The position numbers and the translations under genes are program-made. 64,000 nucleotides of DNA from the NCBI RefSeq assembly GCF_003935425.1, contig NZ_RHQN01000001.1:558001-622000 (forward strand), in the 5' to 3' direction. The notes beneath the pieces were generated by a model that did no database searches, had not been told where the DNA came from, and saw only the letters and a list, made by a program, of their open reading frames with translations. The DNA is from Pseudomonas sp. v388 (GTDB taxonomy: Bacteria > Pseudomonadota > Gammaproteobacteria > Pseudomonadales > Pseudomonadaceae). Of the stretch, positions 53,395-62,808 are shown piece by piece (position 1 is the stretch's first letter; each line of letters begins with the position of its first letter).

Positions 53395-54351
53395 ATGGCT
53401 AAAGCCTTTGCTTCAACCGATGATACCGCCGAAAAGTCTGAAACCTTGGAGGTGCTTGCCGATGGCGTATATGCGTTGACCGCTGAAGGCGATCCTAACG
53501 TTGGCGCAATCGAAGGCGAAGATTTCATCGTCTGCTTCGATGCCCGCGCTACGCCCGCCGCGGCTCATACATGGCTCGAAAAGCTACGTGAGCATACAAA
53601 CAAACCGGTCAAATACCTCGTTCTGAGCCACTATCACGCGGTACGCGTACTCGGAGCCAGCGCGTTTGAAGCCGAAAATATTCTCGCTAGCACTGCGACC
53701 GCGAAGCTGATTGAAGAGCGTGGACAGGCTGATTGGGACAGCGAATTCGGAAGGATGCCGAGGTTGTTCAAAGAGCCTGAGGGCATTCCAGGGCTCACTG
53801 TTCCAAATATCGTCACTGATGACTACACCATCGAACTCGGTGGAGATCGTGGTCGCCTTGAGATCAAATTTGTCGGCAGGGGTCATACTGCGGGAGATCT
53901 CGTTATCTGGCATGAGAAGAGTAAAACTCTTTTCGCAGGTGACTTGGTCGAAGCCGAGGCAGCACTGTATACCGGTGATGCATTCCACTTTGACTGGGCT
54001 AGCAAGACGCTCGATAACATCAAAGCGTTCCGTGCGGAAAACATCGTGGGCGGGCGTGGCGCTGTTGCCAAGGGATTGGAAGCGTCCGACGCTGCTGTGG
54101 AGCAAACTCGCTCATTCATTGATGGCATGCTTGAGCATGTTGGTAATGCGCACCGCAACGGCGGTACGGTGAAAGATGCTTTCAACGCGACCTACAAAGC
54201 GCTGGCACCAGAATATGGTCAGTGGCCAATCTTCGATCACTGCCTGCCATTCGATGTACAGCGGGTTTGGGATGAATACGAAGGCATTGAATGGCCTCGT
54301 GTTTGGACAGCAGAGCGAGACCAGGAAGTTTGGGCAGAGCTTCACGATTGA
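53395..54351 (+). CDS. Atypical metallo-beta-lactamase-fold protein (copy 2)
   Basis: 318 residues, the same length as copy 1 and by eye about 85% identical. It carries the same altered motif HYHAVRVLG (Asp-His replaced by Val-Arg), intact GRGHTAGD and FAGDLVEAE. TGAGGAG lies before the ATG at 53395; a longer frame to 53329 lacks a match in the paralog. Monocistronic, with its own promoter module and terminator. Retention of two near-identical copies suggests dosage or conditional use. Activity unknown. Confidence 0.8.
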   Translation: MAKAFASTDDTAEKSETLEVLADGVYALTAEGDPNVGAIEGEDFIVCFDARATPAAAHTWLEKLREHTNKPVKYLVLSHYHAVRVLGASAFEAENILASTATAKLIEERGQADWDSEFGRMPRLFKEPEGIPGLTVPNIVTDDYTIELGGDRGRLEIKFVGRGHTAGDLVIWHEKSKTLFAGDLVEAEAALYTGDAFHFDWASKTLDNIKAFRAENIVGGRGAVAKGLEASDAAVEQTRSFIDGMLEHVGNAHRNGGTVKDAFNATYKALAPEYGQWPIFDHCLPFDVQRVWDEYEGIEWPRVWTAERDQEVWAELHD

Positions 54352-54450
54352 GCGATGCTGAAGCTATGACTGAGACTTGATCTGAGTCTTTTTTCATACC
54401 CTATCGTGTCATAACGCATCGCGTTTTTAAAACCAGGTTTCATCCTTTTG

Positions 54451-54473
54451 GAGCGGCTATGCCGCTCTTTTTT
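54451..54473 (+). terminator. Rho-independent terminator of MBL copy 2
   Basis: GAGCGGC, loop TAT, GCCGCTC and then TTTTTT. The arms equal those of the copy 1 terminator at 35881. A weaker AGACT/AGTCT hairpin with T-run lies at about 54373-54395. Confidence 0.92.
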
Positions 54474-54559
54474 GTGCCGGTGTTACGGTCATCTCGTCCG
54501 CATAGCTCCCGCCGTTACAACTGTGCGGGGATGAACTTTCTGGCAGTCAGGTGCTACTT

Positions 54560-55309
54560 TCACCCCATCATGTGTCCTAACCAGATACCCAATGCCAAGA
54601 GCGTTATCGCTGCAAGCGCCATACAGATTCGGATATTACGGTTCAGAATTGAGGGGCGGGCTCGCAGATCGCCCTGGATGTTGTCCAAAGCAGCGGCCAT
54701 CACGGTTAGCATTTGCTGTTGTTCACGATGGCCTGTTAATAAGACCTCCTGCCGGCGCACCAGCTCAGCGAGCTCAGTAGTCCTGCCGGTCTCTTCAGCA
54801 CCTCTCGCAGCAGCCCATCCTTTGCGGCCCAAGAAAGTGATGATGGCGGTTGCAACATATGTCATCCCCATGATGGCTTCCGTCGCGACCACAATTTTCC
54901 CTGATACTCCACGCGGTATGATGTCGCCGAATCCGAGAGTAGTAAAAACCTCCACCGAAAAGTATAAGCTCTCCACAGTCGTGAATCCTTTGAGGATGAT
55001 TACCCTAGAATCACGAACTGGTATAACGTCATATAAATTATGCTGGTGATAAAGCCCGGCAAAAAATACGATGAAAACGAGAGCGAAACCTGTAAAGAAC
55101 AGAAAGATGAGCCCTCCCTCTCTTAACGTGGGCTTGACAATGGCGAACATGAAAACCGCCAGAACCGCATAAAACGAGAGTATTGCCAAATAACCGTATA
55201 GCCAGTCATCCGACAGTCCCACAATCAATAGGGTGGCGGGGCCCATTATTGCCAGAATCAATAGAGCTAGTTTGCGTACAACTTTTGGATCAGTGAAACT
55301 GGATCGCAT
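54560..55309 (-). CDS. Two-pore-helix potassium channel family protein
   Basis: 249 residues. Three N-terminal hydrophobic segments lead to a pore helix and selectivity filter TTLGFGDI (canonical TVGYGD), then a further membrane helix and a Glu/Arg-rich cytoplasmic stretch. A last hydrophobic helix ends the chain. Filter variant GFGD still fits K+ or K+/Na+ channels. No RCK/TrkA domain is seen. Monocistronic. Confidence 0.82.
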   Translation of the reverse strand: MRSSFTDPKVVRKLALLILAIMGPATLLIVGLSDDWLYGYLAILSFYAVLAVFMFAIVKPTLREGGLIFLFFTGFALVFIVFFAGLYHQHNLYDVIPVRDSRVIILKGFTTVESLYFSVEVFTTLGFGDIIPRGVSGKIVVATEAIMGMTYVATAIITFLGRKGWAAARGAEETGRTTELAELVRRQEVLLTGHREQQQMLTVMAAALDNIQGDLRARPSILNRNIRICMALAAITLLALGIWLGHMMG

Positions 55310-55607
55310 CTAAAACTCCTATCAAAATGGGAACGTTATCACCAACATGGTCTGGGGAATGATAATCCGCGGGGCTCACGGATTGGCTCATACAGAGAGC
55401 CCAGCGACCCGTGTTAGGCTCACCCCATGGCTGAGCCCCTGATTCAAGCCAATGAAGCGCCCTTTCGCGAGAGCCTTGGCCAACATCGAAACCGTCAGGA
55501 TTGCCAAAACCACACAAGCCACCTAAATCACGCAGAGCCTAGCTGAGGACATCCGGCGCTTGCTGAGATACCACTGCCGCTCTCGCTCTGAACGTCATGA
55601 GAATATT
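55310..55607. other. Spacer upstream of the K+ channel gene
   Basis: No supported gene; a 75-codon minus-strand frame overlaps the channel start and has no recognisable features. Confidence 0.4.
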
Positions 55608-55730
55608 ATGCAAACTTTGTTCAATGGGGCTACAAGGCGCCGGCCAGAACAAGTGCTCCATGATTTCTGCTGCCGCAGAGGACTGCATGGCATATCCTTA
55701 GGCAACGCAATCAATGAAGCAGTGAATTGA
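55608..55730 (+). other. Short frame (40 aa) directly before the ProQ remnant
   Basis: An ATG-started frame (MQTLFNGATRRRPEQVLHDF and 20 more) ends in TGA immediately before the ProQ reading frame, in the same phase. It may be a leader peptide, a real small gene or the remains of an N-terminal extension. No ribosome-binding site is evident. Confidence 0.3.
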
Positions 55731-56242
55731 ACGATCGGTTTTGAACAGCTAGCAGATTTACGTGACCGCCTTCGCGCTGAAAAAACACCAGCGAAGACCG
55801 TCAAAGCGACTACCCCTACGCGCAAACCTTCCTCGCAGGGAAAGCCTCGAACCCAGAATCCAGCTGTGGGAGCGATTTGGCCACTGCAGAAGCATTTCCC
55901 ACTCGCCTTCCCCGTTAATCCTGCGCCGAAGGTTCCTCTCAAAGAGGGCATTCTCAAGGATGCAGAGCAACACTTGGAGTTGCTTGGCCTGACCCTCGAA
56001 CAACTCAAGTTGGGCATATCAACTTGGTGCCAAGGAACTCGGTATTGGAAAAGCATGGTGGAAAATGCTTCGCGCCTAGATCTGATGGTCAACCAGCCGG
56101 CGTCGTGACTGCGTCCCAGGCACTTCATGCTAAGCAGCAGTCTTCAAGACAACGCGGCCAAGACCGACGCGCTCGATCAAAGCCACAAACCATCGCGCAA
56201 GCGCCAATGGTCGAGGGCGCGGTTGAACCGACCACGGACTGA
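55731..56242 (+). pseudogene. Broken ProQ/FinO-domain RNA-binding protein gene
   Basis: Conceptual translation from 55737 gives FEQLADLRDRLRAEKTPAKT, then WPLQKHFPLAFPVNPAPKVP and QLKLGISTWCQGTRYWKSMV: a ProQ/FinO chaperone core with its N-terminal linker. Two lesions: no start codon (ACG-ATC stands where ATG-GGT-TTT would be expected), and a frameshift near 56087, where GATCTGATGGT lacks one base relative to GATCTG-GATGGT. After the shift the frame continues with QPAGVVTASQALHAKQQ to 56242. ProQ proteins bind structured RNAs; this copy is probably inactive. Confidence 0.75.
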
Positions 56243-56377
56243 GGTCGCCCATGCTCAAAGCGTTGCTGATCGAAATCTCAGCAGATTTGATCGCACAGAA
56301 CCCGCTACGGTGGTTTTTGATTGGCTGAATTTCGTGCCATCATTCTGGCCGATCCACACCTTTTGCATGGTGCACAC

Positions 56378-56602
56378 ATGGACGATTCATTCGCAGGTGA
56401 TCTGACGGCACTCATTGAGCAACAGCTCAAGTTGACTGAGGCGATCAAGACGGCCCTCTTCGAACATCGCCAGGCAGGCACGCCAGACGAGGTCGACATG
56501 TGGCTGATCCAGGCGGAAATCTTTCAGACTCAAGCTGCAACGTTGCTAAGCCAGCTTGAGATGGCGTCCACTGAGGCCCCTCCCATGGCTGCGAAACAGT
56601 AA
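56378..56602 (+). CDS. Small hypothetical protein (74 aa)
   Basis: Reads MDDSFAGDLTALIEQQLKLT and continues with acidic/Ala/Leu-rich helices (IKTALFEHRQAGTPDEVDMW). No family recognised. The start is uncertain: TTG at 56321 gives 93 residues. No strong ribosome-binding site. Kept because the amino-acid composition is protein-like and helical; may be spurious. Confidence 0.4.
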   Translation: MDDSFAGDLTALIEQQLKLTEAIKTALFEHRQAGTPDEVDMWLIQAEIFQTQAATLLSQLEMASTEAPPMAAKQ

Positions 56603-57093
56603 AGTCCAAGCACCGATTGCTACGCTGAGAACCGACTCTGCCCCCTCAACAACAGGGTCACTCGATGGACGCGGAAACGCATCAACTACCGCGATCAGGC
56701 TCAGCACCAATGTTTTTTATTCCGTGCTAAAAGTTCGATCCGGACTCTCCCGAGCTGTCGGATCCGCTAATTGATCCGCCTCATTAGGGGATGATCTGCT
56801 AGCCCGGTTTCATGCTGTGTAATCGGGCCTTCCAGGGTCTTCCACTGCAGTCCAATGGAATCAGCCTAATGCATCCAGTTGGAGCTATCTGATTGAGCGC
56901 GTACGGCGCCGAAGAAGATGGGTAGCTAGCAGCAATACTCAGCACTCAGGGGCCTGTCTAACCATCTATTGCATGGAACGCGTGCAGAGGGCTGCGATCA
57001 ACACTCAAGTGACCAGCGTGCTAATTGAGGGCTCGCAGGCGTTGCAACCGTTTTGAGGGCCTCGCTGTCAAATCGGACAGGAGGATCAACTCG
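56603..57093. other. Spacer before the 73-aa gene
   Basis: About 490 bases with no gene that I can support. Frequent stops in all frames and no clear repeats; probably decayed sequence next to the broken ProQ gene. Confidence 0.45.
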
Positions 57094-57315
57094 ATGAACA
57101 CGAGATCACGCCGGCAGCTGCAAAGTCTGCGTCACGTACGTGACTGGCATTTGAGCAAGGCATTGCAGGCAAAAATGGCAGGCCGAAATAGCCAAGCAGA
57201 GATGCACATGACTATTTTTCGCTGCTCAGCCCAGCAGTTGCTCCAGATGACGCCAACAGCCTCGACCATAGGACATTCATTGACTGAACCTCCGGTGCGA
57301 ATCACACGATGGTGA
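57094..57315 (+). CDS. Small basic hypothetical protein (73 aa)
   Basis: AGGAGG lies nine bases before ATG 57094, one of the best ribosome-binding sites in this region. Product: MNTRSRRQLQSLRHVRDWHL followed by a Lys/Gln-rich helical stretch and a Thr/Pro/Arg tail. No family recognised. Its stop is 10 bases from the end of the convergent histidine kinase gene. Confidence 0.55.
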   Translation: MNTRSRRQLQSLRHVRDWHLSKALQAKMAGRNSQAEMHMTIFRCSAQQLLQMTPTASTIGHSLTEPPVRITRW

Positions 57316-57325
57316 AAAGCAGATT

Positions 57326-59929
57326 TTATTGGGGGATCTCGGATCGACGACGGATGTGCGCCAGCATTTCGGCCATCTCGCTTTTTCGAAAAGGTTTGTT
57401 CAGCCGTGGCAGACTAGGATCCAGACCTTCCCGCTCCGCATAGCCTGAGACGAGGAGAATGGCAACCTCAGGTCTGGAGCTATGGATAATCCTGGCCAAG
57501 TCAGTGCCATTGATGCCGGGCATGAGATGGTCTGTGACAACCAAGTCGAATGGCTGCCCTTTCTGAAACAGCGCGAGCGCCGCCTCGCCTGACGCAGCTT
57601 CAATTACTTGGTAGCCCAATTCCCCCAGCATGTAGGAGGTGCTGGCCCGGACATGCTCCTCGTCATCAACGAGCAACACGATACCCCGTGTTGATTGCGT
57701 TTCCAGACTATCAACTACGCGCGGTGGAGCCACAGGCACTGTCATGCTGCGGGGGAGCCAAAGCTCCACGTTAGTGCCCAGACCAGGCGAGCTTTGGATG
57801 GTGAGTGCGCCATTCAACTGAGATGCCAAGCCGTGCACCATCGACAGTCCAAGCCCTGTCCCTTTGCCAATGCCTTTGGTTGAGAAAAATGGCTCGATGG
57901 AGCGAGTGAGCGTCATCGCGTCCATCCCTGTTCCAGTATCCGCGACTGACAGACAGAGATAGTCACCTTGAGGAAGATGGGATCGATGTCCGATGGCTAC
58001 GGACTCCATGCTGGCGGAAATCCGCATCGTCCCTCCCGACGGCATGGCATCACGCGCATTCACCGAAAGATTAAGGAGGGCCATCTCAAGCTGATTCTGA
58101 TCTGCAATAGCTGCCGGCAGACCATCCGGAGCTTCGACAACAACTTTGATTTGCGGCCCCGTGGTGCTCGCCACGAGATCGCCCATATCGCTTATGAGTT
58201 TCGCTACATCCACCGAGACCGACTGGAGCGGCTGGCGACGGGCAAACGCAAGCAACCTTTGCACGAGCGTTTTTGCACGCTCTGCGGATTGCATCGCACC
58301 CAAGATCAACCGTTTTTCCCGCTCCCCCCCGACTCCTCGCCGCTGAAGCATATCCAAAGCACCAACAATGGGCGTAAGCAGGTTGTTGAAGTCGTGAGCC
58401 ACTCCACCGGTAAGTTGCCCCATGGCTTCCATCTTCTGGCTCTGGCGCAGCGCTCTCTGGGCGTCCTCCCTTTCCACGAGTGCCTGGACGATCCGTTCTT
58501 CAAGTGTGGCATTGAGTTCCCGAAGCGCTTCTTCCACGCTCTTGCGCGCCGTAACGTCAATGGCGGTTCCGGTCACGCGCAAGCAGCGTCCCGAAGAATC
58601 AAAGACGCCCTTACCCTTTGCCGCTATCCATCGCACAATCCCGTCCTCTCGGCCAACAGTGCGATAATCCACTTCATAGAGTGCTCGCCGATCTGGGTCA
58701 GCGGCGGCAGTGAACGCAGCCAGAGTCGCCTCTCGATCTTCAGGGTGTAGCCCGTCATGGAAGTCTTGGAACGTGACCGGTACATCCGCCGAAATGCCGA
58801 ACATGGCCTTGGTTTGGGGTGGCCAAATCAACGTATTCTGAACGAAATCCACGTCCCAAAAACCGACATCAGCATGGTCAACGGCCAAGCGTAGTCTCGC
58901 TTCGCTGGCCCTTATCGCCGAATCGGATCGAGCACGATGCACGATGATCCCCACCGTCTGAATGACAAAGTCGATGATCTCAAGATCGGCGGGAGTAGGC
59001 TCGCGGAAATCCCGGTGATACATCACGAGAACGCCCAGCAAGGAGCCTTGCGCTGAACGTATCGGGATCGACCAGCAGACATTCAGGTCATGATCGTTGG
59101 CCACGCTGCCGAACTTCGTCCAACGTGACTCATCAAACGGCAGGCCGTCTTGTACAGCGCCCGCCCTGAAAATTTTTCCGACTTGGCTGATGGTCAGTCC
59201 AGCTATAGCGCTGCGATAAACGCCGGACAGGCTTGGGGCCGCACAGTGCTCGACCTGGTGACCGTCCTCGGCCAGCAGTACGATGCTTGCCAAAAAGCCC
59301 GACATGGACAGCCCCTCAACCTCACGGACGATCTCATCAAGGGTTACGCCGAGTTCGGTTTCTTCTACTGCCAATTCCAGAACGCGATTCTGCGCAGCGC
59401 CCAAAGCAGCGGCCCGGTTGCGTGCTTGCGTGAGTCGAGCGTTTTCAATGGCAATCGTCGCCAACCGGGCGAGGCTTTCCAGCCTTTTGATCGTATCTGG
59501 ATCATGTTCATGAGTTTCTGACCAGTACGCGCCCAGTGCAGCCACCGGGTTGGGACTCCCTATGGGCACCATCACCAGGCTTCGAACGAACGTCGGGGCG
59601 TAAGCGTCCTGAGGGATGCGCGGATCATTACGGACGTCAGAAATCGCTACCGTCTGCCGGTGGCGCATCACCCACCCTGAAATGCAATGATCGGCAGGAA
59701 AGCTTTGGCCCTGCCAAAGCGGAGAAACGGAGTCTTCCGCGACGTACGAGCAGTACCCTCCATCCTCAATCACTACCGCAACGCCCTCCGCACCAGTTGC
59801 GGCACGCGCAGTGTCACGAAGCACGGCAACGACTTCCTCCACAGACCTTGCTCCAACGAGCAACTCACTGGCCTTCAAAACTTGAACCAAGCGGTCTTCG
59901 CTGGCGCGATCCATTGAAATAGCAGGCAA
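57326..59929 (-). CDS. Hybrid sensor histidine kinase with GAF-GAF-PAS and receiver domains
   Basis: 867 residues, no membrane helices. Order: GAF (about 10-165, with GWVMRHRQTVAISDVRNDPR), second GAF (about 185-340), PAS/PAC (about 350-470), HisKA with GGVAHDFNNLLTP phospho-His, HATPase with NLSVNARDAMPSGG (N box) and GTGLGLSMVHG, and a C-terminal receiver with DLVVTDHLMPGINGTDLA phospho-Asp. A cytoplasmic hybrid kinase. TTG at 59929 follows AGGA; ATG at 59914 is the alternative. No partner response regulator gene is adjacent; the EAL gene is divergent. Confidence 0.9.
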   Translation of the reverse strand: MPAISMDRASEDRLVQVLKASELLVGARSVEEVVAVLRDTARAATGAEGVAVVIEDGGYCSYVAEDSVSPLWQGQSFPADHCISGWVMRHRQTVAISDVRNDPRIPQDAYAPTFVRSLVMVPIGSPNPVAALGAYWSETHEHDPDTIKRLESLARLATIAIENARLTQARNRAAALGAAQNRVLELAVEETELGVTLDEIVREVEGLSMSGFLASIVLLAEDGHQVEHCAAPSLSGVYRSAIAGLTISQVGKIFRAGAVQDGLPFDESRWTKFGSVANDHDLNVCWSIPIRSAQGSLLGVLVMYHRDFREPTPADLEIIDFVIQTVGIIVHRARSDSAIRASEARLRLAVDHADVGFWDVDFVQNTLIWPPQTKAMFGISADVPVTFQDFHDGLHPEDREATLAAFTAAADPDRRALYEVDYRTVGREDGIVRWIAAKGKGVFDSSGRCLRVTGTAIDVTARKSVEEALRELNATLEERIVQALVEREDAQRALRQSQKMEAMGQLTGGVAHDFNNLLTPIVGALDMLQRRGVGGEREKRLILGAMQSAERAKTLVQRLLAFARRQPLQSVSVDVAKLISDMGDLVASTTGPQIKVVVEAPDGLPAAIADQNQLEMALLNLSVNARDAMPSGGTMRISASMESVAIGHRSHLPQGDYLCLSVADTGTGMDAMTLTRSIEPFFSTKGIGKGTGLGLSMVHGLASQLNGALTIQSSPGLGTNVELWLPRSMTVPVAPPRVVDSLETQSTRGIVLLVDDEEHVRASTSYMLGELGYQVIEAASGEAALALFQKGQPFDLVVTDHLMPGINGTDLARIIHSSRPEVAILLVSGYAEREGLDPSLPRLNKPFRKSEMAEMLAHIRRRSEIPQ

Positions 59930-60338
59930 GGGGATTTCCTAAGAAGTCCAAAGAATGGCTGAGGACAGATGTGGATAGGCGTGCGTGGAAAAGTGGCGTA
60001 GACCAATAGTGATCAACGACGATCATCAGTGTCTCAAAAACACGCGCTGCCAACACCATCCATTCAGAGGGGTAACATAGAAAATGCTACCGAGCTGAAA
60101 AAAACCAATCCACCCCATCGTTCATGTGCGCGGGCACATGAATCCATCGATTGTCGAGCTGAGAATAATGTTTAAAACAACCTTGGGTAGGTGGAGCCGC
60201 CAGTGACTCTTGCGAGCCGATGCTAAGACTACTTGGTACTTTGAGCGCCTGAACAAAAGATTCCGTGCCCGTTGCCGATATACTGACATCTCCATCCCTG
60301 ACGCGCTGGACGAGTGAGAATTTCGCGGGGCTCTCCAC
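59930..60338. other. Divergent region between kinase and EAL genes
   Basis: 409 bases, no gene supported. Should contain promoters for both outward-facing genes. No convincing operator found. Confidence 0.45.
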
Positions 60339-61142
60339 ATGACGCATCAAATGACACCTTCAACATTCAAATCCTTAGGGTGCGCCGAGTGCCGCAACCT
60401 CGAAGGCCTCGGCTTTGAGTTCACCATGGCGTTCCAGCCTGTTTTCAACGTCCGTACCGGTCAGGCCTACGCCTATGAGGCTTTGGTACGCGGGCTAGAC
60501 GGTGAGTCAGCCGCAAGCATTCTCAGCAAAGTCAATGACACTAACCGATACCGTTTTGATCAGGCATGCAGGGTAAGAGCAATCGAGCTTGCTGCTGCTT
60601 TGGGCCTGCCTGCCCTTCCTGGCTGCAAGCTCAGCATCAACTTTTTGCCAAATGCTGTGTACCGGGCTGAGACATGCATTCGAGCCACCCTAGAAGCTGC
60701 ACGGGTATTCCGTTTCCCGATTGAGCGCCTAATGTTCGAGGTTACGGAAGGTGAGCGTGTAGACGATCCGGATCATTTGAAATCGATCTTCCAAGAGTAC
60801 GAGCGTCAAGGTTTCACCACCGCTATCGACGATTTCGGCGCAGGTTATTCAGGGCTGAATTTCCTAGCGATGTTTCAGCCGAACGTTCTGAAGATCGATA
60901 TGGCACTTACTCGCGACATTGATCGAGACAGAGTACGCCGTGCCATTGTTGAGGGCATCGTCCTTGTGTCCGAACGACTAGGGATCATCGTTGTTGCTGA
61001 AGGGATCGAGACGCTTGAGGAACGAGACACACTGCTAGCCTTGGGGATCAATCTAATGCAAGGCTATCTATTTGCCAGACCGATTGTAGGTCAACTGCAG
61101 ACAATGCCGGAGGCGTTGATCTCAACTCCTCGCGGAATTTAA
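60339..61142 (+). CDS. EAL-domain cyclic-di-GMP phosphodiesterase
   Basis: 267 residues, a stand-alone EAL domain with no transmembrane or sensory part. Catalytic pattern looks complete: YEALVRG, SINFLPNAVY, RLMFEVTEGE, AIDDFGAGYSG, LKIDM, AEGIET and MQGYLFARP. It would hydrolyse c-di-GMP to pGpG. A short N-terminal segment holds CAECRN, cysteines that might sense redox or metal. It is divergent from the hybrid kinase, and a regulatory link is plausible but unproven. Confidence 0.9.
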   Translation: MTHQMTPSTFKSLGCAECRNLEGLGFEFTMAFQPVFNVRTGQAYAYEALVRGLDGESAASILSKVNDTNRYRFDQACRVRAIELAAALGLPALPGCKLSINFLPNAVYRAETCIRATLEAARVFRFPIERLMFEVTEGERVDDPDHLKSIFQEYERQGFTTAIDDFGAGYSGLNFLAMFQPNVLKIDMALTRDIDRDRVRRAIVEGIVLVSERLGIIVVAEGIETLEERDTLLALGINLMQGYLFARPIVGQLQTMPEALISTPRGI

Positions 61143-61228
61143 CCTCTCCCCCTGCACTCCTGAGTCACCTCTTACCCATTGGCAAGCCGACGCGTCCAGC
61201 ACTGCGCTTCATTCGTCGGCTTCGCCGG

Positions 61229-62335
61229 TCACTCAGTTGGTGATTCGGTATTGATGAAGGGTGGTACGTCGGCCAACACCAGCTTTCGACACTGCGTGCT
61301 GCGAGGTAAGCGCCTCGCCGCTAATGGCTCCAACTTCTGCGGCAACCCAGTTTCCAGCGCTCGCTCTATCGCCACCACCACCCGGACGTCCCTCCATCCC
61401 TCATCACCATCAGGTTCAGGTGCTTGGTCATTGAGAATGCAGGTGGAGAAGTACGCCGTCTCGCCAGCGAACTGATCCACAACTGGGTGAACGTGCTCCG
61501 TGGTCTCGCCGTCGATCATCGCCCGATAACTGATCGCGACGCCTTCACCGTACCCGAAGCAGGGTGATGCCTCGATTTCACCCTTGGTACCGAGCAACTG
61601 GAAGCGCTCAGTATCCGGCAGTGTGTAGCTGACTGTGAAATGGGCTAGCCGCTCTTCCGGGAAACGCAGTGAGACGGTCACCGTGTCCCATGAGTCCAGC
61701 GGGGAGCCTGGCGTCTTTGAGCCCAAGGCCATGACCTCAATGGGCTCAGCGTTAAAAAGCTTCCTCACCATGTTCAAAGGGTAAGGCCCCATGTCCGCCA
61801 CGGGGCCAGCGGCGAAACCATTTTGGTTGCGGTGGTTGCTGGCTTTGACGACTTGCGCGAAGGTCGACGTGAACACCCGAGGGTCACCGAAATCTCCGTT
61901 CTGAACACGTTCGATCATCTCCAGCGTTCCCGGCTCGCAATGGAGCCGATAGGCAACCATGAGTTTAGTGCCCGTCCGTTTTGCTGCGTCCGCCATTTCC
62001 CGGCATTCGGCTTCGGTGATTGCCATCGGTTTTTCCAGAAGAACATGAATGCCTGCGTTGAGCGCAGGAATCACATACTGGGTATGCAGGAAGTTCGGTG
62101 TTGCTACGTAGACAGCGTCAATTTCCCCGGAGGCCAGAAGCTTCGGGTACTCATCGTACGAATAAGATTTCAGGCCGTAAATTGAGGCCAAATCCTGCGC
62201 TTTGAGCGGATCCCCTGTCACCAGTGCCGTCATCACTGAGTTATCCGTCTGGCCAATTCCAGGCATGAAAGCACCCTGTGAAATCGAACCACCGGCCACT
62301 ACCGCATACCGAATCTTTCCGTCAGAGCTTGGCAT
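61229..62335 (-). CDS. Gfo/Idh/MocA-family oxidoreductase
   Basis: 368 residues. N-terminal Rossmann region IRYAVVAGGSISQGAFMPGI, the family EKP motif in LLEKPMAITEAECREM, and the C-terminal alpha/beta domain with GPVADMGPYPLNMVRKLF. It oxidises or reduces a sugar or polyol with NAD(P), similar to glucose-fructose oxidoreductase. AGGAGG lies before two adjacent ATGs; the second, at 62335, has the better spacing. Monocistronic here. Confidence 0.87.
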   Translation of the reverse strand: MPSSDGKIRYAVVAGGSISQGAFMPGIGQTDNSVMTALVTGDPLKAQDLASIYGLKSYSYDEYPKLLASGEIDAVYVATPNFLHTQYVIPALNAGIHVLLEKPMAITEAECREMADAAKRTGTKLMVAYRLHCEPGTLEMIERVQNGDFGDPRVFTSTFAQVVKASNHRNQNGFAAGPVADMGPYPLNMVRKLFNAEPIEVMALGSKTPGSPLDSWDTVTVSLRFPEERLAHFTVSYTLPDTERFQLLGTKGEIEASPCFGYGEGVAISYRAMIDGETTEHVHPVVDQFAGETAYFSTCILNDQAPEPDGDEGWRDVRVVVAIERALETGLPQKLEPLAARRLPRSTQCRKLVLADVPPFINTESPTE

Positions 62336-62577
62336 CATTTCCTCCTGTTGAATCGATGATTTGTACAGTGGGTGGGCAAGCTCGACCCTCCAAGGTTCCA
62401 TCTATCAGCGGGCAGGTGGCAAAGTCGTCAAAGACACGAACCATCGGCGGTGCCGATCCGGCGATCTTTTAATCGGAACGATACCGGGTTGAGTCACTCC
62501 ACCTTATTGACGGACTCAACGCCAGGATTTCCTGACTTCCTTCGAGCGTCCGTATCCGATCATGTGGAGCACACATC

Positions 62578-62718
62578 ATGCAAACCATGGATGACCTCAA
62601 GAACTCTAAAGCTATGGCCAACTTCCTTTCGCGCCCAAGGCTAATTTGGGGAATGGTGATTTTCTGCGCCGGCGTGACCCTCTTGACGGTCGAGGCCGCT
62701 TCAACTTTGTACCGCTAA
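62578..62718 (+). CDS. Small single-pass membrane protein (46 aa)
   Basis: Reads MQTMDDLKNSKAMANFLSRP and then RLIWGMVIFCAGVTLLTVEA, ending in STLYR. GGAG lies eight bases before the ATG. It shares NSK, W-G-x-x-I-F-x-A-G-V-T-L and E-A with the 34-aa protein at 5424, so the two form a small paralog pair. Predicted inner-membrane protein, function unknown. The gene lies 90 bases upstream of the RcnB-like gene. Confidence 0.65.
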   Translation: MQTMDDLKNSKAMANFLSRPRLIWGMVIFCAGVTLLTVEAASTLYR

Positions 62719-62808
62719 TCACTGCTCTGTCTTCCCCTCATTTCCAGTGCGGGGCCAAGACACTCGTGACTGAACATCCTCAAAATCTACCCACCGAAGG
62801 AATGACCT

